This document shows positions 8,038 to 16,458 of a stretch of 64,000 nucleotides of DNA, one piece after another; the first letter of the stretch is position 1, and each line of letters starts with the position of its first letter. The notes under the pieces are model-generated. The model was not told the DNA's origin, did not search any database, and saw only the letters and a list, made by a program, of their open reading frames with translations. This DNA comes from Sva-07 sp963774765 (GTDB taxonomy: Bacteria > Actinomycetota > Acidimicrobiia > Acidimicrobiales > Ilumatobacteraceae): positions 186,001 to 250,000 of the forward strand of contig CAVZGP010000031.1 in NCBI GenBank assembly GCA_963774765.1, given 5' to 3'. The position numbers and the translations under genes were made by a program.

Positions 8038-8352
8038 CACGAGTGTGCTTGCGAGCGCTGCTGCCGCGCAGGCCGACATCACCGTGACGCCGGCGTAGAC
8101 GCCGCCCCAGCGCCAACCGAGCGCGCGCGTTTCCAGCGCGAACGACGAGAACGTCGTGAGCGCGCCGCAGAAGCCGACGCCGAGAATCGTTCGCGCCTCG
8201 GTGCCGAGGTCGGAGGCGGCGATGAGTCCGAGGAGGCCGGCTCCGATCGAGTTCACCCACAGCAGCGACACCCACGAGCACGCGAACTGCGCGACGAGAT
8301 GACGCCCGAGCGCACCGAGCCCAGCGGCCGCGACGAAGAGCACCGGCGTCAT
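8035..8352 (-). CDS. crcB: Fluoride channel CrcB, downstream copy
   Basis: Small membrane protein of 105 aa with four predicted helices. Family motifs are GLGALGRH (near 11-18), WVNSIGAGLLG (32-42) and TTFSSF (66-71), the segment that lines the fluoride pore in Fluc/CrcB channels. Fluc channels are dimers; two adjacent paralogous genes, as here, commonly encode unlike halves of a heterodimer. The start codon overlaps the stop of the other crcB gene by 4 bp. Its own stop lies in a palindrome shared with the P450 gene. Confidence 0.9.
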   Translation of the reverse strand: MTPVLFVAAAGLGALGRHLVAQFACSWVSLLWVNSIGAGLLGLIAASDLGTEARTILGVGFCGALTTFSSFALETRALGWRWGGVYAGVTVMSACAAAALASTLV

Positions 8353-8774
8353 TCGCCGACCGCGATCGGTCGGTGCGCAACGAACGTTGCACCGATGCCC
8401 GCTGCGAGCGTGACCGCCCCATAGAGCGCCGCCACCGCGAGGCGATCGGCATCGGCGAGGTCGTTCAGTTCGACCGCCAGCGCCGAGAAGGTGGTGAACC
8501 CTCCGAGGATTCCGGTGACGGCGAACGCCCAGGCTGTCGTCCCGGCCACCAGGTTCCGCGCAGCGAACCCGATCAGCAGGCATCCGACCACGTTCACGAT
8601 GAGCGTCGGCCACGGCCACGTCCCCGCCAGGTGCGGCCCATCGATCTCACTCACGACCTCTGCGACCGCCCACCGAGCGCCTGCCCCGATCGCTCCGCCG
8701 ACAGCGATCGCAGCGGTCACCCGTGGAGCGAATGGACGATCGGCGATCTGCACCTCCCGTTCGTAGCAAACCAC
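8349..8774 (-). CDS. crcB: Fluoride channel CrcB, upstream copy
   Basis: Membrane protein of up to 141 aa with the CrcB motifs GGAIGAGARW, VNVVGCLLIG and TTFSAL. An N-terminal cytoplasmic extension of about 20 residues precedes the first helix. The GTG at 8774 is the longest option; a second in-frame GTG at 8753 would give a shorter N-terminus and is equally possible, since neither has a clear ribosome site. It is followed, with a 4-bp overlap, by the second crcB gene, so the pair should be co-expressed for fluoride export. No fluoride-riboswitch core was recognised in the 109 bp upstream. Confidence 0.87.
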   Translation of the reverse strand: MVCYEREVQIADRPFAPRVTAAIAVGGAIGAGARWAVAEVVSEIDGPHLAGTWPWPTLIVNVVGCLLIGFAARNLVAGTTAWAFAVTGILGGFTTFSALAVELNDLADADRLAVAALYGAVTLAAGIGATFVAHRPIAVGE

Positions 8775-8800
8775 TGGGCGCCGACGGTGCCTTTCGGGGG

Positions 8801-8840
8801 ACGGGCAGGGACGGGCAGGGACGGGCTGGGACGGCAGGGC
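8801..8840. repeat. 10-bp G-rich tandem repeat (about 4 units)
   Basis: The unit ACGGGCAGGG is repeated about four times, the last copies degenerate, in the 109-bp region between the divergent crcB and response-regulator genes. It is strand-biased (G on the plus strand) and could affect promoter structure on either side. Confidence 0.8.
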
Positions 8841-8883
8841 GGGTGGGGATCACACCGGATTCTCACCGTGTGCGAGCAGACTG

Positions 8884-9600
8884 ATGGCCGTGACGGACAC
8901 ATCGACCGCTCGGATCCTCGTCGCCGAGGACGACCGCGCCGTGCGCGAGTCGCTGGTGCGTGCCCTGCAACTCGAGGGCTACACGGTCGCGTCGTCGAAC
9001 AACGGCGCCGACGCACTTGAAACCATCCGTCAAGCCGAACCCGATGTGCTCCTGCTCGACGTGTCGATGCCGATCGTCGACGGGCTGACCGTGTGTCGCG
9101 TGATTCGATCCGAGGGCAGCAAGCTTCCGGTGTTGATGCTCACCGCGCGCACCGAGACCAGCGACCGTGTTGCCGGCCTCGATGCCGGGGCCGACGACTA
9201 CCTGCCCAAGCCGTACGACCTCGACGAATTGCTCGCTCGGATTCGTGCACTCCTGCGGCGCTCGGGATACGGCGCCGGCGATGCGGAACAACTCGAGGCC
9301 GAACTCGTGCTCGGCGACCTCCGACTCGACACGTCGGGCCGGCGGGCGTTCCGCGGAGAACGGGAGGTCCAGCTCTCCAAGACCGAGTTCGACCTGTTGG
9401 CGCTGCTCGTCGCCAACCGAGGCATCGTGCTCGATCACTCGACGATCTACGACCGGATCTGGCACTACGACTTCGGGCCCGACTCGAAGAACCTCGCTGT
9501 CTACATCGGGTACCTGCGTCGCAAGACCGAAGCCGAGGGCGAGCCGCGCGTCGTGCACACCGTGCGAGGCGTGGGATACACCGCCCGGATCGACGGCTGA
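8884..9600 (+). CDS. OmpR/MprA-type response regulator
   Basis: DNA-binding response regulator of 238 aa. The receiver domain (about 10-125) shows acidic pair Asp16/Asp17, phospho-acceptor Asp59 (LLLDVSMP), Thr87 (MLTART) and Lys109 (LPKPYD). The C-terminal winged-helix domain (about 140-236) ends with the typical VHTVRGVGY. It acts with the histidine kinase whose ATG overlaps its stop codon (TGATG). The signal and regulon cannot be read from sequence. Confidence 0.93.
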   Translation: MAVTDTSTARILVAEDDRAVRESLVRALQLEGYTVASSNNGADALETIRQAEPDVLLLDVSMPIVDGLTVCRVIRSEGSKLPVLMLTARTETSDRVAGLDAGADDYLPKPYDLDELLARIRALLRRSGYGAGDAEQLEAELVLGDLRLDTSGRRAFRGEREVQLSKTEFDLLALLVANRGIVLDHSTIYDRIWHYDFGPDSKNLAVYIGYLRRKTEAEGEPRVVHTVRGVGYTARIDG

Positions 9601-10988
9601 TGGGTCTGCGCTGGAAGATCGCGCTGTCGCTCGCATTGGTGGCGATGATCGCGACGTTCACCGTCGGGTTGTTCGGGTACCGCACCACCAGCGCCCGCCT
9701 CCTCGACGAGGTCGACCGCTCGATCACCCAGGCGACCGGGCAGATGATCGGCCGAGCCGTCGGCGGTCGCGTCACGATGCCGACGCGCAGCTTGTTGGAG
9801 GTCTACTCGGTGCGCGTGCTGGACGCGAGTGGAGCGACGGTCGCCTCCTCGTTCCCCGAGGACACGCCGATCGGCGACGCAGCGTTGGCGGTCGTCGGCG
9901 ACCCCAGGGAGCTCGACCGCGAAACGCTCACCGTCGACGACGAGTCGCTGCGAGTCCACACGATCGGTCTCGCCAACGGTGCGCTCCAGGTGGCCCGCCC
10001 ACTCGACGAGGTCGACAGCGTGCTGAGCGATCTGCGCCAGCGCACCTTCCTGCTGGTTGTACTCGTGTCGGTCGCAGCCGCGCTGGTTGGCTGGTTGATC
10101 GCCGGGACGGTCGCGGCGCCGATCCGCCGGCTCACGGGCGCGGCAGAAGTCGTCGGCTCCTCCGGACGGCTCGACGTGGACGTCCCCGGCACAGGCAACG
10201 ACGAGGTGGGGAGGCTTGGCTCCGCGTTCCGCAACATGTTGAGTGCGCTCGCGGTGTCGCGCGCCGAACAGCAGCGCCTCGTCCAGGACGCTGGACACGA
10301 ACTGCGCACCCCGTTGACCAGCCTGACGACGAATCTGTCGGTGCTGCGTCGTCATCCCGACATGTCGTCGGACACTCGCGACAGGATCCTCGCCGATCTC
10401 GACAGCGAGGTCCGGGAGCTCACCGAACTGGTGAACGAGCTCGTCGCCGTCGCCTCCGGCGAGTTGGAACAACAGCCGAACGAACGGATTGAACTGCCTG
10501 CCCTCGCCCAGGAAGTCGCCGAACGTGTCGGTCGTCGGCGATCGCGCGACATCGTGGTCGACGTACGCCAACGGGCGGCCGTCGACGCACCACGATCCGC
10601 ACTCGATCGCGCGATCACGAATCTCGTCGACAACGCGTGCAAGTTCGACGCCAGCGGCGGTCGGATCGACGTGGTGGTCGACGGCGGCTCGCTGACGGTG
10701 CTCGACCGGGGACCGGGGATCGAGCCAGGCGACGAGGAACGGATCTTCGACCGTTTCCACCGAGCCGATTCGGCCCGATCGATGCCCGGCTCGGGGCTCG
10801 GCCTGTCGATCGTGCGCGAGGTGGTCGATCGTGCGGGCGGATCGGTCGTCGCAACACAACGCGAGGGCGGCGGCGCTGCGATCGGGTTCACATTGCCGTT
10901 GTCGCCTGATTGGCCGAGCGGTTCCAGCTCAGCTGAACGCTTCGTGGTCGACACCGGCGGCGACGGTGCTGGCACAGTGGCCGGGTGA
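9600..10988 (+). CDS. Sensor histidine kinase (HAMP type)
   Basis: Membrane kinase of 462 aa and partner of the preceding regulator. A first transmembrane helix lies at about 7-27, an extracytoplasmic sensor segment at about 28-148, and a second helix at 149-172, followed by HAMP (about 172-225). The dimerisation/phospho-acceptor motif DAGHELRTPL contains His233; ATPase boxes are NLVDNACKF, DRGPGI and GSGLGLSIV. About 25 residues extend past the ATPase domain. The ATG overlaps the regulator stop and the gene end overlaps the FAD oxidoreductase start by 4 bp, so three genes are coupled. Confidence 0.92.
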   Translation: MGLRWKIALSLALVAMIATFTVGLFGYRTTSARLLDEVDRSITQATGQMIGRAVGGRVTMPTRSLLEVYSVRVLDASGATVASSFPEDTPIGDAALAVVGDPRELDRETLTVDDESLRVHTIGLANGALQVARPLDEVDSVLSDLRQRTFLLVVLVSVAAALVGWLIAGTVAAPIRRLTGAAEVVGSSGRLDVDVPGTGNDEVGRLGSAFRNMLSALAVSRAEQQRLVQDAGHELRTPLTSLTTNLSVLRRHPDMSSDTRDRILADLDSEVRELTELVNELVAVASGELEQQPNERIELPALAQEVAERVGRRRSRDIVVDVRQRAAVDAPRSALDRAITNLVDNACKFDASGGRIDVVVDGGSLTVLDRGPGIEPGDEERIFDRFHRADSARSMPGSGLGLSIVREVVDRAGGSVVATQREGGGAAIGFTLPLSPDWPSGSSSAERFVVDTGGDGAGTVAG

Positions 10989-12415
10989 GCGATCCTGATG
11001 TCGTCGTCGTCGGCTCTGGCCCGAACGGGTTGATGGCCGGGGCGGTTCTGGCTCGGGCAGGACGTCAGGTCCTGGTACTCGAAGCGTCGGGATTCCCGGG
11101 TGGGGGAACGCGCTCGGCGGCACTGATCCGACCCGATGTGCTCCACGACGTCTGCTCGGCGATCCATCCTCTGGCACTTGCATCGCCGGCGTTCCGACGG
11201 CTCGCTGACGACGGATCGCTCTCCGACCACGGCCTCGACTGGGTGCATCCTGGCCTACCGGTCGCCCATCCGCTCGAGGGCGGTCGTGTCGCCGTGCTCG
11301 AACGTTCCGTCGACGACACAGCCGCCGGCCTGGGCGTCGACGCCGCCGCATATCGACGGCTGATGGGTCCGGTCGTCGATGCGGGGTTCGAACTGACCGA
11401 CGCCCTGCTCCAACCGATGCAACTCCCGCAGCATCCCGCCCGCCTCGCCCGCTTCGCATGGAGCGGCATCCGGTCGGCTCGCGGGCTCGCTCGCTCGCGG
11501 TTCGAGGGCGACGAGGCGCAGGCACTGGTCGCCGGTCTCGCTGCTCACTCGATGCTGTCGCTTCGTTCGCCGGCCACCGCAGCGTACGGACTCGTGCTGG
11601 GCGTGCTCGGCCATGTGGTCGGTTGGCCAATGGTGCAGGGGGGTTCGCAGCGGATCGCAGATGCACTCGTGGGGATCATCGAGGCGGCCGGAGGTTCGAT
11701 CGAGTGCGATCGCCGTGTCGCCTCGCTCGGCGAGCTCCCGTCGTCGAGCGACGTCGTGCTCGATCTGACACCTCGCCAGGTGCTCGATGTGCTGGGTGAC
11801 CGAGCACCGGCGCGATACGCGAACTCGCTGCGGCGGTATCGGTACGGACGCGGCGTGGTGAAGGTCGACTGGGTGCTCGACGGGCCGATCCCGTGGACGA
11901 ATGTCCGCTGCGCGCAGGCTGGCACCCTGCATCTCGGTGGCACGTTCGACGAGATCGCGAGTTCGGAGGCCGATGTGGTCCGCGGCCGTCACCCCGAGCG
12001 GCCCTACGTGCTGCTCGCACAACAGACGCTGTTCGACCACACGAGGGCGCCCGCCGGTGTGCACGCGGTCTGGGGCTACTGCCACGTACCGAACGGGTCG
12101 ACGTTCGACATGACCGCTCGGATCGAGTCGCAGGTCGAACGGTTCGCCCCCGGGTTTCGAGACCGCATCATCGGACGCCACGTGATGACATCGCCGGCGA
12201 TGCAGGCGTACAACGAGAACTATGTCGGGGGCGACATCAACGGCGGAGCTGGCGACCTCCGGCAGCTCGTCGCCCGCCCGACCTGGGGGTTGCGTCCGTG
12301 GCGGACGCCGATCGACGGGGTGTGGCTGTGCTCGGCATCCACGCCGCCGGGTGGTGGCGTCCATGGGATGGGCGGGTTCCACGCTGCCAACGATCTACTC
12401 GCGCGCCGTTCTTGA
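10985..12415 (+). CDS. FAD-dependent oxidoreductase (phytoene desaturase/PYROXD2-like)
   Basis: Flavoprotein of 476 aa. The dinucleotide-binding motif VVVGSGPNGL places GxGxxG at 10-15, followed by VLVLEAS with the ribose-binding Glu. The C-terminal SASTPPGGGVHGMGG is the second FAD-binding segment seen in the phytoene-desaturase and PYROXD2-like groups. Its substrate is unknown; there are no carotenoid genes around it. The GTG start overlaps the histidine kinase stop by 4 bp, so it is translated with the two-component system, which may hint at a shared stimulus. Confidence 0.85.
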   Translation: MSDPDVVVVGSGPNGLMAGAVLARAGRQVLVLEASGFPGGGTRSAALIRPDVLHDVCSAIHPLALASPAFRRLADDGSLSDHGLDWVHPGLPVAHPLEGGRVAVLERSVDDTAAGLGVDAAAYRRLMGPVVDAGFELTDALLQPMQLPQHPARLARFAWSGIRSARGLARSRFEGDEAQALVAGLAAHSMLSLRSPATAAYGLVLGVLGHVVGWPMVQGGSQRIADALVGIIEAAGGSIECDRRVASLGELPSSSDVVLDLTPRQVLDVLGDRAPARYANSLRRYRYGRGVVKVDWVLDGPIPWTNVRCAQAGTLHLGGTFDEIASSEADVVRGRHPERPYVLLAQQTLFDHTRAPAGVHAVWGYCHVPNGSTFDMTARIESQVERFAPGFRDRIIGRHVMTSPAMQAYNENYVGGDINGGAGDLRQLVARPTWGLRPWRTPIDGVWLCSASTPPGGGVHGMGGFHAANDLLARRS

Positions 12416-12547
12416 GTTCTTCCAGAACCTCTCGACATCTCACCGTGCGCTTACGTAGTTCGATGATCATCCTCACCGACGACGTTCACGATGTTCCTGT
12501 CGTCGAGAGTCGCTCGCCGACTCCATCAATCGAAGGGAAGCACGGTC

Positions 12548-13267
12548 ATGACCAACGCAAACATCCCCACTTCCGATCCGACCGCTGAATCGGCGGGCAA
12601 GCGCCGCGGCGTCGCCATCGGTGTGGCGGGCGGACTACTCGCTGGCACCGCGGCCGGACTCATGTTCGGTGTTCCCGGCCTCACGAGCGCTGCATCCGGC
12701 GACGTCACCGTCCAGCAAGCCGCCGTCGTTCAGCAGACCGACGAGACCGACCCCAGCACGGACACCGTCGATCCCGTAGACGCCCCCGACGCCCCCGAGG
12801 TGGGCACGCGACTGCGAGAGACGCTGCAACCGCTCGTCGACGCGGGAACGATCACCGCCGAACAGGCCGACGCCGTCACAGCTCAGCTGGTCGAGAACCG
12901 CCCAGAGCGCGCCCAGGCCGGCGAGGGTCACGGCCGTGGCGGCCATCGCGGTGGACCGGGTATGTTTGCCGCTGGCGTGGGTTCCGAGGCGCTGACCGAT
13001 CTGCTCGGCCTCGACGCTCAGGAACTGCGCACGCAGCTCCGTGACGGAGCGACACTCGCCGAGATCGCAACGGCGCAGGGCGTCGAGGTCCAAGCCGTCG
13101 TCGACGAACTCGTCGCCGAGCTCGATGAGCGCCTCACCAATGCGGTCGAGAACGGTCGTATCGACCAGGCCGAGGCCGACCAGAAGCTCGTGGACGCCGA
13201 GGCCAGGATCACCGACGCGGTGAACAACGGCCGTCCCGAGCGTGGCGCCCCCGACGCCGAAGACTGA
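12548..13267 (+). CDS. Secreted or membrane-anchored protein with alpha-helical repeats
   Basis: Protein of 239 aa, unrecognised by name. Residues about 19-45 form one hydrophobic Gly/Ala-rich segment that could be a signal peptide or anchor, followed by a Thr/Asp/Pro-rich linker and a Gly/His-rich stretch (about 122-140). Two helical parts remain: one with LVDAGTITAEQADAV and one with LLGLDAQELRTQLRDG, a pattern common in secreted actinobacterial proteins that carry DUF2680-like repeats. The ATG is chosen for the AAGGGAAG ribosome site 7 bp upstream (12533-12540). A palindrome follows the stop by 9 bp. Confidence 0.7.
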   Translation: MTNANIPTSDPTAESAGKRRGVAIGVAGGLLAGTAAGLMFGVPGLTSAASGDVTVQQAAVVQQTDETDPSTDTVDPVDAPDAPEVGTRLRETLQPLVDAGTITAEQADAVTAQLVENRPERAQAGEGHGRGGHRGGPGMFAAGVGSEALTDLLGLDAQELRTQLRDGATLAEIATAQGVEVQAVVDELVAELDERLTNAVENGRIDQAEADQKLVDAEARITDAVNNGRPERGAPDAED

Positions 13268-13276
13268 CCGCCCGAC

Positions 13277-13313
13277 AACGCAACGTTTGGTGTCTGACAC
13301 CAAACGTTGCGTT
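13277..13313. repeat. 37-bp perfect palindrome, family A variant
   Basis: Eighteen-base arms around T13295, core GGTGTCTGACACC. It has the same length, odd centre and GTC-N-GAC heart as the GGGGTC family, but different outer arms (AACGCAACGTTT). It begins 9 bp after a stop codon. Confidence 0.9.
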
Positions 13314-13366
13314 TCGTCGCGTGAGGGGGACGCTGATCACGGCATCGGGCCGTAGCGTCACGTCAC

Positions 13367-15181
13367 GTGATCTGTGTCGACCTCGCCGGCGTCGGAATGG
13401 CCCAACCCGACAAGGTGCTGTTCGAGGACGTCGCTGTCACGGTCTCGACCGGTGACCGGGTGGCAGTCGTCGGCGTCAACGGCTCCGGCAAGACGACATT
13501 GTTGAAGATCCTGACCGGCGTGGTGGCGCCCGACGAGGGCGAGGTGCGTTTCGGTCGGGGGGTGAGGATCGCTTCGCTCGAACAGGATCCGGTGCTTCCC
13601 CCCGGCACGGTTCGGGGGTTTCTCGGTGACTCGTGGGAGGTCGCCGCCGTCGCCACGAAGCTCGGTGTCCAGCCTCTGTTCGACCGGCAGACCCACGAGC
13701 TGTCCGGCGGCCAGGCCAAGCGGGTCGCGCTCGCCAGGATGCTGGCCGACGACGAGCACGGCGACCACGACATGGTCGTGCTCGACGAGCCGACCAACCA
13801 CCTCGATCTCGAAGCGATCGAATGGCTCGAATCCCGACTCGTGAAGATGAAGTCGGCGCTGGTGCTCGTCACCCACGACCGCCATGCCCTCGATCGGCTG
13901 ACCACCGCCGTCGGGCCGAGCAAGGTCGTCGAACTCGACGGCGGCCGGTGCTTCGTCCATCAGGCGGCCGCCGGATCGAGCGCGTACGCGACGTACCTCG
14001 ATGCCCGAGCCGCCCGCATCGATCGGGAAGTGCAGGAGGAGTCGACCCGCAAGATCCTCGCGCGCAAGGAACTCGCCTGGCTGCGACGCGGCGCTCCGGC
14101 ACGTTCGACCAAGCCGAAGGCACGCCTGCGCTCGGCGAACGAGATCGTGTCCGGCGGTCCGGCGCCCGCCGGTGTGCGCGGGAATGACCTGCAACTCGGT
14201 GGTGGAACCGCTCGCCTCGGCAACCAGGTCGTCGAACTGGAGGATGTGGCCCAGCGCTTCGAGGTGTTACGTCTGGGGTCTGACCCCAGAGGTGACACGT
14301 CCGACGAGCTCACGGTGTTCGAACACGTCGACCTGATGATCGAACCTGGTGCCCGGTTGGCGGTTGTGGGCCCGAACGGGTCGGGCAAGTCGACGCTGCT
14401 CGACATCATCGCCGGGCGTGCGGAGCCGGCCGAGGGCACGGTGAAGCGGGGCAAGACGGTGGTGGTGGGTTTCGCCGACCAGCACTCGTCCGACCTCGAT
14501 CCGAACGCCATCGTGCGCGAACTCGTCGCCGGGCCTCATCGAGAGCCTGATCATCGCGACCGGGCGCTGCTCGAGAGGTTCTGGTTCGACACGACTGCCC
14601 AGTACGCGCCGGTACGGATGCTGTCGGGGGGTGAACGACGCCGGTTGCAGCTCGTGATGGTCTTGGCAACCGAGCCGAACCTGCTGATCCTCGACGAGCC
14701 GACCAACGATCTCGACCTCGACACGCTGCGGTCGCTGGAGGCCTTCCTCGACGACTGGCCGGGGGCGCTCGTGGTCGCCAGTCACGACCGCGCCTTCCTC
14801 GACCGGGTCGCCGATCATGTGCTGGCGATCGACCCCGGTGGTACGGTCCGACGCGTCCCCGGCGGTGTCGCCGGCTGGCTCGAGGAACGTTCTTCTGGCG
14901 GATCACCGAAGCCAACTGTCTCGACATCTGCACCGGAGCCCACGGCCGCACCGAAGTCGAAAGGCGCCCCGAGCCAGTACACGGTCGGTCGGCAACTCCG
15001 CGAGGCCGAGCAGGCGATGGTCAAGGCCCAGAAGCGGGTCGATCAGCTCACCGAGCGCCTCGCCATCGCCACCGACCACATCGAACTACACGCGATCGGC
15101 TCCGAACTCGCGACCGCTCAGGGTGAACTCGACGGACTCGAGTCGCGCTGGTTGGAACTCGCCGAACTCCAGAGCGGTTGA
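13367..15181 (+). CDS. ABC-F family ATPase (Uup/EttA-like)
   Basis: Soluble protein of 604 aa with two ABC ATPase domains and no membrane domain, as in ribosome-associated ABC-F factors. The first domain has Walker A GVNGSGKT (36-43), signature LSGGQ and Walker B VVLDEPTNHLD; the second has GPNGSGKS (335-342), LSGGERRR and LLILDEPTNDLD. A basic linker joins them, and a charged coiled-coil tail (about 545-604) resembles Uup. Residues 300-311 are encoded by a palindromic repeat inserted between the two halves. The GTG start is the only one preceding the first ATPase strand. Confidence 0.9.
   Translation: MICVDLAGVGMAQPDKVLFEDVAVTVSTGDRVAVVGVNGSGKTTLLKILTGVVAPDEGEVRFGRGVRIASLEQDPVLPPGTVRGFLGDSWEVAAVATKLGVQPLFDRQTHELSGGQAKRVALARMLADDEHGDHDMVVLDEPTNHLDLEAIEWLESRLVKMKSALVLVTHDRHALDRLTTAVGPSKVVELDGGRCFVHQAAAGSSAYATYLDARAARIDREVQEESTRKILARKELAWLRRGAPARSTKPKARLRSANEIVSGGPAPAGVRGNDLQLGGGTARLGNQVVELEDVAQRFEVLRLGSDPRGDTSDELTVFEHVDLMIEPGARLAVVGPNGSGKSTLLDIIAGRAEPAEGTVKRGKTVVVGFADQHSSDLDPNAIVRELVAGPHREPDHRDRALLERFWFDTTAQYAPVRMLSGGERRRLQLVMVLATEPNLLILDEPTNDLDLDTLRSLEAFLDDWPGALVVASHDRAFLDRVADHVLAIDPGGTVRRVPGGVAGWLEERSSGGSPKPTVSTSAPEPTAAPKSKGAPSQYTVGRQLREAEQAMVKAQKRVDQLTERLAIATDHIELHAIGSELATAQGELDGLESRWLELAELQSG
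14264..14298. repeat. Family A palindrome inside the ABC-F coding sequence
   Basis: Arms GTGTTACGTCTGGGGTC and GACCCCAGAGGTGACAC flank one T, with one mismatch and one wobble pair. The core and the CGTCTGGGGTC arm match the intergenic copy at 32547-32581. The element adds about twelve codons (VLRLGSDPRGDT) without breaking the frame. Confidence 0.85.
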
Positions 15182-15226
15182 CCACCTTCCACTCCGCATC
15201 CAACTCCATCCAAACGGCGGGGTCGA

Positions 15227-15625
15227 TCACGGCAGGTTCAGCTGCCAGGTCACACCGTGAGGGTCGCCGATCCATCCGAACCGCGTGCTGAATCCGTAGT
15301 CGTTGAGCGCCATGAACACCTGGCCCCCGTCGGACAGGCGGGCGAAGAGCCGTTCGAGTTCGGCGCCGTCCTCGCAGTCGATCCACAGCGAGATCGCCGG
15401 AGTGAATCCCCACGCGTGCTCGACAGGGCTGTCGGCGCAGCGGAACTCGGTGCCGGCGAGCCGGAACCTCGCGACCATGACGGTGCCTTCTGGCCCACCA
15501 TCGCCGGGTCCGTAGTAGGCGATCTCGACGATCTCGAAGTCGTCGAACACCTCGCCGTACAACGCGAGTGCGGCGGTGGCGGCGCCACCCTGGAACGTCA
15601 GGAAGGTCTGCAGTCCTTGGGCCAT
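15227..15625 (-). CDS. VOC-superfamily protein (PhnB/3-demethylubiquinone-like)
   Basis: Protein of 132 aa with the beta-alpha-beta-beta-beta pattern of the glyoxalase/VOC fold, closest in style to PhnB-type proteins: starts MAQGLQTFLTFQGGA, contains YGPGDGGPEG and ends GWIGDPHGVTWQLNLP, the usual closing motif. These proteins form dimers and bind small molecules or metals, but no reaction can be assigned. The ATG at 15625 is supported by TACGTT 7 nt upstream on the minus strand; extending to the GTG/ATG further upstream adds a non-conserved basic stretch. Confidence 0.83.
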   Translation of the reverse strand: MAQGLQTFLTFQGGAATAALALYGEVFDDFEIVEIAYYGPGDGGPEGTVMVARFRLAGTEFRCADSPVEHAWGFTPAISLWIDCEDGAELERLFARLSDGGQVFMALNDYGFSTRFGWIGDPHGVTWQLNLP

Positions 15626-15632
15626 GGTCGTG

Positions 15633-15638
15633 AACGTA
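15633..15638 (-). promoter_or_regulatory. -10 element TACGTT, leaderless start of VOC gene
   Basis: TANNNT hexamer with 7 nt to the ATG at 15625 on the minus strand. Confidence 0.5.
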
Positions 15639-15714
15639 ACTGCGCCGCATTCTGGGAATGACACTCGCCGATGCCCCGGGACGTGCGAACGGCGAGTGGA
15701 GATCGATGTCGCCG

Positions 15715-16365
15715 TCAGCGGTCCTGCCAGGTGCAGATGCAGCACTCGTTGCCGTCAGCGTCGGCGAGCACCCACCACGAGCGGGCGAACTCGTCGGTGA
15801 CGAGGCTTCCCCCGGCGGCCAGCGCTGCAGCGACACGGTCCTCGGCCACGTCATGGGCAACGCTGATGTCGATGTGGAAGCGTCCACGATCCGTCCGCGG
15901 CTCGTCCATCTGCTGGAACCACATCGGCGGCCCGGCGTTGAGCGGATCGACCAGATTCCCATCGCGCTCCTGGTAGCCGAGGGCCGACGCCCAGAACGGA
16001 CGGATCCGATCAGCGTCCATCGTGTCGATCGCGACCTCGATGGCCTGCGGAGCTCCCGCCTCTGCGGTCGCGTCCTTCTGACGGGCGGTCTCCGAGATCA
16101 GGCGCGCCACCTCGGCGTCGAGCGTCGAGGTCCCACCGGTGGCATGCGTCGTCAGGATGACGTGCACCCGGTCGGGGTATCGGATCTCGATGTCGGGGTG
16201 ATGGTTCGCCGCTTCGGCGATGTCGGCGATCGCAACGGCGAGGGCCGCCGCGTCGGGAAACGTGCCCGCCCGGAAGTGGGCGCGGATCCCACCCAGCACG
16301 TACCGCCAGTCGTCGAGGTCGTCGATCGCCGCGAATTCCTCGGGCGTCATCTGCGTGTACTCCAT
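15715..16365 (-). CDS. Pterin-4a-carbinolamine dehydratase fused to VOC domain
   Basis: A 216-aa two-domain protein. The N-terminal half (about 1-95) carries the PCD signature EAANHHPDIEI followed by Tyr, His and Asp at the expected spacing; PCD/DCoH enzymes dehydrate 4a-hydroxytetrahydrobiopterin. The C-terminal half (about 108-216) is a glyoxalase-like VOC domain containing DPLNAGPPMWFQQ and ending SWWVLADADGNE. The fusion makes it unclear whether it recycles pterins; no aromatic amino acid hydroxylase gene is nearby. It lies in the same direction as the PhnB-like gene, 89 bp upstream. Confidence 0.85.
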   Translation of the reverse strand: MEYTQMTPEEFAAIDDLDDWRYVLGGIRAHFRAGTFPDAAALAVAIADIAEAANHHPDIEIRYPDRVHVILTTHATGGTSTLDAEVARLISETARQKDATAEAGAPQAIEVAIDTMDADRIRPFWASALGYQERDGNLVDPLNAGPPMWFQQMDEPRTDRGRFHIDISVAHDVAEDRVAAALAAGGSLVTDEFARSWWVLADADGNECCICTWQDR

Positions 16366-16458
16366 GTGCCCGAGTGAAGCAGATCGCGCGCCGCCCGGGG
16401 AACGCGAGACCCGAAACTCGGTCGCTGTTTCCCGGCGTGTCGTGCGACGCTGTGGCCC

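Noticed and set aside
8775..8883. Fluoride riboswitch upstream of crcB
   Set aside because: I could not find the conserved pseudoknot core of the fluoride riboswitch in the minus-strand leader; only a G-rich tandem repeat is seen.
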